From the NCBI GenBank assembly GCA_001709035.1, contig LVKA01000011.1, positions 496,001 to 560,000 of the forward strand: 64,000 nucleotides of DNA, read 5' to 3'. This DNA is from Candidatus Thiodiazotropha endoloripes. Lineage in GTDB: Bacteria > Pseudomonadota > Gammaproteobacteria > Chromatiales > Chromatiaceae. Under the pieces are notes generated by a model. It did not search any database. It had not been told where the DNA came from and saw nothing but the letters and a program-made list of their open reading frames with translations. A program made the position numbers and the translations under genes. How positions within the stretch are numbered: the first letter of the stretch is position 1; every line of letters starts with the position of its first letter. This document shows positions 61,297-64,000 of the stretch, piece after piece.

Positions 61297-63291
61297 ATGA
61301 CAAGTCAGGTTTCAAACAGTGCTGCGCCACTCATGCTGGGGGTCGATACCGGCGGTACCTTTACCGATTTTGTTCTGCTCAGAGGTGAGCAGATCGAAAC
61401 ACACAAGGTGCTCTCCACCCCGCAGGCTCCTGAACAGGCGATCCTTCAGGGTATCCGCGAACTGAACCTGGAACCCTTGAAGCTGATCCTGATTCATGGC
61501 TCCACCGTTGCCACCAATGCGGCCTTGGAGGGGAAAGGGGTTCGCACCCTCTATATCGGTAACCGGGGGTTGGCCGATCTGCTGACCATCGGGCGCCAGG
61601 CCCGTACAGAGCTCTATAACCTGCAACCTGAAGCCAAGCAGTCTCCGGTGCCAGCTGAGCTCTGTGTCGAGACTGGCGGGCGGCTGGGTGCGGATGGGGA
61701 AGTGGTCGAAGCCCTCAGCGAGCAGGACCTGGCCCGACTGAAAGCGGAAATCCAGCGCTTGGATCCCCAGGCGGTGGCGATTAATCTGCTGTTCAGTTTT
61801 CTTGATGATCGGTTTGAACGAATGATTGAGCAGCTGGTGCCGGAACAGCTCTTCTGTTCCCGGTCATCGGAAGTGCTGCCTGCCAGCGGTGAATATGAAC
61901 GGGGTATTGCCACCTGGCTGAACAGTTGGGTTGGTCCCCTTGTGGCGGGCTACCTGAAGCGTCTCAATGAAGCTTTGCCCGGGGTACGTCTGTCGGTGAT
62001 GCAGAGTTCCGGAGAGGCGATAGCGGCAGATCAGGCAGCACGACAGGCGGTGCGGATGTTGTTGTCGGGGCCGGCTGGCGGCCTGGTGGGGGCCGGTTTC
62101 GTGGCGGCGGAATCGGCAAGGACACAACTCTTGACTCTGGATATGGGGGGCACTTCCACCGATGTTGCGCTGATCGATGGTCAACCGCGACTGACCCGGG
62201 AGGGACGGATCGGGCCCTGGCCGGTGGCTGTTCCGATGGTCGATATGCATACCATCGGTGCCGGTGGCGGCTCCATCGCCCGACTGGATGCCGGTGGCAT
62301 GTTATTGGTGGGGCCGGAGTCAGCCGGGGCGGACCCCGGGCCGGCCTGTTATGGCCGGGGAGGAGAGGAGGCGACAGTCACCGACGCCAACCTGTTGCTT
62401 GGTCGGTTGAGAGAGGATGCCTTTCTGGGCGGTCGAATGAGACTGCAAAGGCCGGCAGCAGAGGCGGCCGTAGGTCGTCTGGCCGAACAGATGTCCCTGC
62501 CATTGACCGCAGTGGCAGAGGGGATTGTGCGGGTGGCCAATGAGCATATGGCCCACGCTCTGCGTGTTACCTCGGTACAGCGGGGTGTCGATCCGAGACA
62601 CTACACGCTGGTCTCATTTGGTGGTGCCGGGGGGCTGCATGTTTGCGCCTTGGCCGACGCGCTGGGTATGAGCTGCGCGCTGGTGCCGGTGAGTGCGGGG
62701 GTGCTTTCAGCCCTGGGTATGCTCGCCACCCGACCCGGTCGGCAGCAGATCCGCACCAAGCTGGGGGTGCTTCAGAGCCTGGACGAGCTCACGATCAATC
62801 AGGCGCTCAAGCAGTTGGCGGCTGAGGCCAGCGAGGATCTGATCAGGGAGGGGGTTGGTGAGGATGAAATCGAGGTGGAATACTCTCTGGATCTGCGCTA
62901 TCTGGGGCAGTCCTATACCCTGAATGTTGCGTGGCAGAGTCTGCCCCAGGTGGAACGGGATTTTCATCGTCTGCACGAGTCCCGCTACGGTCACCGAATG
63001 AGCGGTGATGTCGAGCTGGTCAACCTGAGAGTGGCGTTGCATGGTGCCCGGGCCGAGATGGCGTTGCCCCGGATTGAGTCAAGTGTCATGGGTGAGGTGC
63101 GGGAGTGGTTGGATCTCCCTGGAGAAGAGGGCGCTGTGCCCCGCTACGAGCGGGCTGAACTGGCCCTCGGTCAATCGATTGAAGGGCCTGCGCTGATCAA
63201 TGAGATGGCTTCCACAACCTGGTTGGCAAGAGGTTGGCGCTGTGAGGTGGACCCGGCTGGAAACCTGTTGTTGGAGCGGCAGCAGGGCTGA
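61297..63291 (+). CDS. Hydantoinase A / 5-oxoprolinase alpha family protein
   Basis: This 664-residue protein is read from the ATG at 61297; the TTG at 61294 is adjacent. The HyuA-type N-terminus contains LGVDTGGTFTDFVLLRGEQI, followed by HGSTVATNAALEGKGVRTLY, GPAGGLVGAGFVAAESA and LDMGGTSTDVALIDGQP, which form the sugar-kinase/actin-like ATP-binding core. The family hydrolyses hydantoins or 5-oxoproline, or carboxylates acetone, together with a B subunit. No B subunit is next to it, so it either works with a distant partner or is of the self-standing HyuA type. The substrate is unknown. Confidence 0.88.
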   Translation: MTSQVSNSAAPLMLGVDTGGTFTDFVLLRGEQIETHKVLSTPQAPEQAILQGIRELNLEPLKLILIHGSTVATNAALEGKGVRTLYIGNRGLADLLTIGRQARTELYNLQPEAKQSPVPAELCVETGGRLGADGEVVEALSEQDLARLKAEIQRLDPQAVAINLLFSFLDDRFERMIEQLVPEQLFCSRSSEVLPASGEYERGIATWLNSWVGPLVAGYLKRLNEALPGVRLSVMQSSGEAIAADQAARQAVRMLLSGPAGGLVGAGFVAAESARTQLLTLDMGGTSTDVALIDGQPRLTREGRIGPWPVAVPMVDMHTIGAGGGSIARLDAGGMLLVGPESAGADPGPACYGRGGEEATVTDANLLLGRLREDAFLGGRMRLQRPAAEAAVGRLAEQMSLPLTAVAEGIVRVANEHMAHALRVTSVQRGVDPRHYTLVSFGGAGGLHVCALADALGMSCALVPVSAGVLSALGMLATRPGRQQIRTKLGVLQSLDELTINQALKQLAAEASEDLIREGVGEDEIEVEYSLDLRYLGQSYTLNVAWQSLPQVERDFHRLHESRYGHRMSGDVELVNLRVALHGARAEMALPRIESSVMGEVREWLDLPGEEGAVPRYERAELALGQSIEGPALINEMASTTWLARGWRCEVDPAGNLLLERQQG

Positions 63292-63329
63292 GCGGGTCCG
63301 CGTTAACAGGTCCAAAACAATCGGGGCAT

Positions 63330-63355
63330 AAAAAAACCCGCCGGAAGGGCGGGTT
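63330..63355 (-). terminator. Rho-independent terminator of rpmB-rpmG
   Basis: The stem AACCCGCC / GGCGGGTT, with a short loop, is followed on the minus strand by a T-run. It is about 22 bp past the rpmG stop and may also end the hydantoinase-like transcript on the plus strand. Confidence 0.9.
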
Positions 63356-63377
63356 CTTTCCAGGGATTGCTCAAGAT

Positions 63378-63533
63378 CTATTTGATCTTGGACTCCTTGT
63401 ACATCACGTGTTTGCGTACCTTGGGATCAAATTTCTTGATCTCCATTTTGCCAGGCTGGTTACGCTTGTTCTTGGTTGTGGTGTAGAAATGTCCGGTCCC
63501 GGCGCTCGAGACAAGTTTGATTTTATCACGCAT
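63378..63533 (-). CDS. rpmG: 50S ribosomal protein L33
   Basis: This 51-residue protein starts at the ATG at 63533 with GAGCAATGAGTC upstream. It reads [20 protein letters not shown] and then [20 protein letters not shown], the L33 pattern. It lacks the CxxC zinc-binding pairs of the alternative L33 form, so it is the zinc-free type. It lies 18 bp after rpmB. Confidence 0.97.
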   Translation of the reverse strand: MRDKIKLVSSAGTGHFYTTTKNKRNQPGKMEIKKFDPKVRKHVMYKESKIK

Positions 63534-63551
63534 GACTCATTGCTCCTCAGA

Positions 63552-63788
63552 TCAGATTTTTTCGCCACGGGCACGAATCTCGGAGAGAACCGTGTCGATG
63601 CCTTTTTTATCGATGATGCGCATACCCTTGGAAGAGAGACGCAGACGAACCCAGCGGTTTTCACTCTCGACCCAGAACCGATGCGTATGCAGGTTGGGGA
63701 GAAAACGGCGCTTGGTTTTATTGTGCGCATGGGAAACGTTGTTTCCCGTAACCGGGCGCTTTCCGGTAACTTGGCAGACTTTTGACAT
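63552..63788 (-). CDS. rpmB: 50S ribosomal protein L28
   Basis: The ATG at 63788 gives a 78-residue protein; an in-frame TTG six bases upstream is less likely. The N-terminus [20 protein letters not shown] with [20 protein letters not shown] is the L28 signature. Only one of the zinc-ligand cysteines is present (Cys5), so this is the zinc-free form. It is followed by rpmG in the usual order, with a clear promoter upstream. In E. coli mutM follows rpmG; here mutM is elsewhere in the window. Confidence 0.97.
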   Translation of the reverse strand: MSKVCQVTGKRPVTGNNVSHAHNKTKRRFLPNLHTHRFWVESENRWVRLRLSSKGMRIIDKKGIDTVLSEIRARGEKI

Positions 63789-63835
63789 CGTCAAAACCTC
63801 AAAATTTGGTTATCCCTGGGGGCGAAAGGCGCGTA

Positions 63836-63864
63836 TTTATATCAGAGTGCCAGCTTTGAAGCAA
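63836..63864 (-). promoter_or_regulatory. Sigma-70 promoter of rpmB-rpmG
   Basis: On the minus strand TTGCTT (63864-63859) and TATAAA (63841-63836) are separated by 17 bp. The -10 box lies about 48 bp before the rpmB ATG. This fits a strong vegetative promoter. Confidence 0.65.
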
Positions 63865-63965
63865 GGGAATTCCATGATTTGTCGGATCTGGGTTGTACGA
63901 ATTCAGGTACCCCAGCCCAGGACTGGGGTGGGGCGGTAGGTATCGGGGATGGCGAACGACTCAGA

Positions 63966-64000
63966 TCATTCCCCGTTCAGCCAGTGAGGTGGGTACTCCT
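63966..64000 (-). CDS. Possible 3' end of a gene entering from the right edge
   Basis: The last 35 bases, read on the minus strand, give EYPPHWLNGE and a TGA at 63968-63966. Such an aromatic, Pro-containing C-terminus is plausible for a protein, but the fragment is too short to identify or to prove. A small stem, ACCCCAG / CTGGGGT (63911-63931), lies just after it and could be its terminator. Confidence 0.25.
   Translation of the reverse strand, partial: EYPPHWLNGE

Overview
The window (64 kb, no assembly gaps seen) reads as chromosomal DNA of a free-living or symbiotic gammaproteobacterium. Most genes are housekeeping genes in familiar gammaproteobacterial groupings: the end of the rpoA-rplQ operon, bamD divergent from rluD-yfiH, rpmB-rpmG, the pilA/pilBCD/coaE and pilRS block, and ampD/ampE. 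A DsrC/TusE-family protein, a b561-type cytochrome, a FecR/CHASE2 signalling set and many small palindromic repeats are compatible with a sulfur-oxidising lineage of the Chromatiales/Sedimenticola/Thiodiazotropha type. That placement is inference from gene content and was not tested by a search.

Layout. 1-1.3 kb: 3' end of the rpoA-rplQ operon and its terminator. 1.3-5 kb: repeats, a cytochrome b561, a TrmH-type methyltransferase, a probable 26-residue membrane peptide, a histidine phosphatase and AmpE. 5.3-8.1 kb (minus strand): a tightly coupled operon of two DUF1538 membrane proteins, a P-II-like protein, a CBS-domain protein and AmpD. This is the most unusual gene set in the window. 8.7-12.4 kb: a DUF1631 protein, an FKBP isomerase and NadC. 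12.4-15.1 kb: small minus-strand genes (FlgE-like fragment protein, DsrC-like protein, HugZ-like protein, thiamine-binding-like protein). 15.9-22.9 kb: MscS channel, OmpA-type protein with calcium-binding repeats, then a response regulator, a LysM/FecR periplasmic protein and a CHASE2 histidine kinase that probably form one pathway. 23-31 kb: ilvD, a lipoprotein, a Crp/Fnr regulator, purK-purE and clpB with a very clear heat-shock promoter. 31-33 kb: a mobile repeat and an AT-rich putative glycosyltransferase-like membrane gene. 33.2-42 kb: coaE, pilD, pilC, pilB, pilA, pilR, pilS, i.e. type IV pilus assembly and its two-component control, with a sigma-54 type promoter before pilA. 42-48.9 kb: nadE, glnB/glnK, bamD, rluD, yfiH/pgeF, gcvR-like, def and a PlsC-type acyltransferase. 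49.3-54.8 kb: ugd, a GNAT protein, tex and a LysE-type exporter. 55-61 kb: a small secreted protein, tRNA-Pro(CGG), ispB, mutM and a four-gene ABC/GldG/DUF4340 cluster. 61.3-64 kb: a hydantoinase A-type protein and rpmB-rpmG.

Two families of non-coding mobile repeats stand out. Family A (termini GGGCCTGTTAA..., about 270-280 bp, nested hairpins) has two full copies, one decayed copy and several end fragments. One full copy has a perfect 29-bp terminal inverted repeat, and another abuts the clpB stop codon and supplies the C-terminus of a neighbouring small reading frame. Family B (termini GAATGG..., about 145 bp) has two copies in opposite orientation, each flanked by a different 9-bp direct repeat, as expected of target-site duplications. 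Neither family encodes a protein, so both look like MITEs mobilised in trans. No CRISPR array, prophage, rRNA operon or intact insertion sequence was seen.
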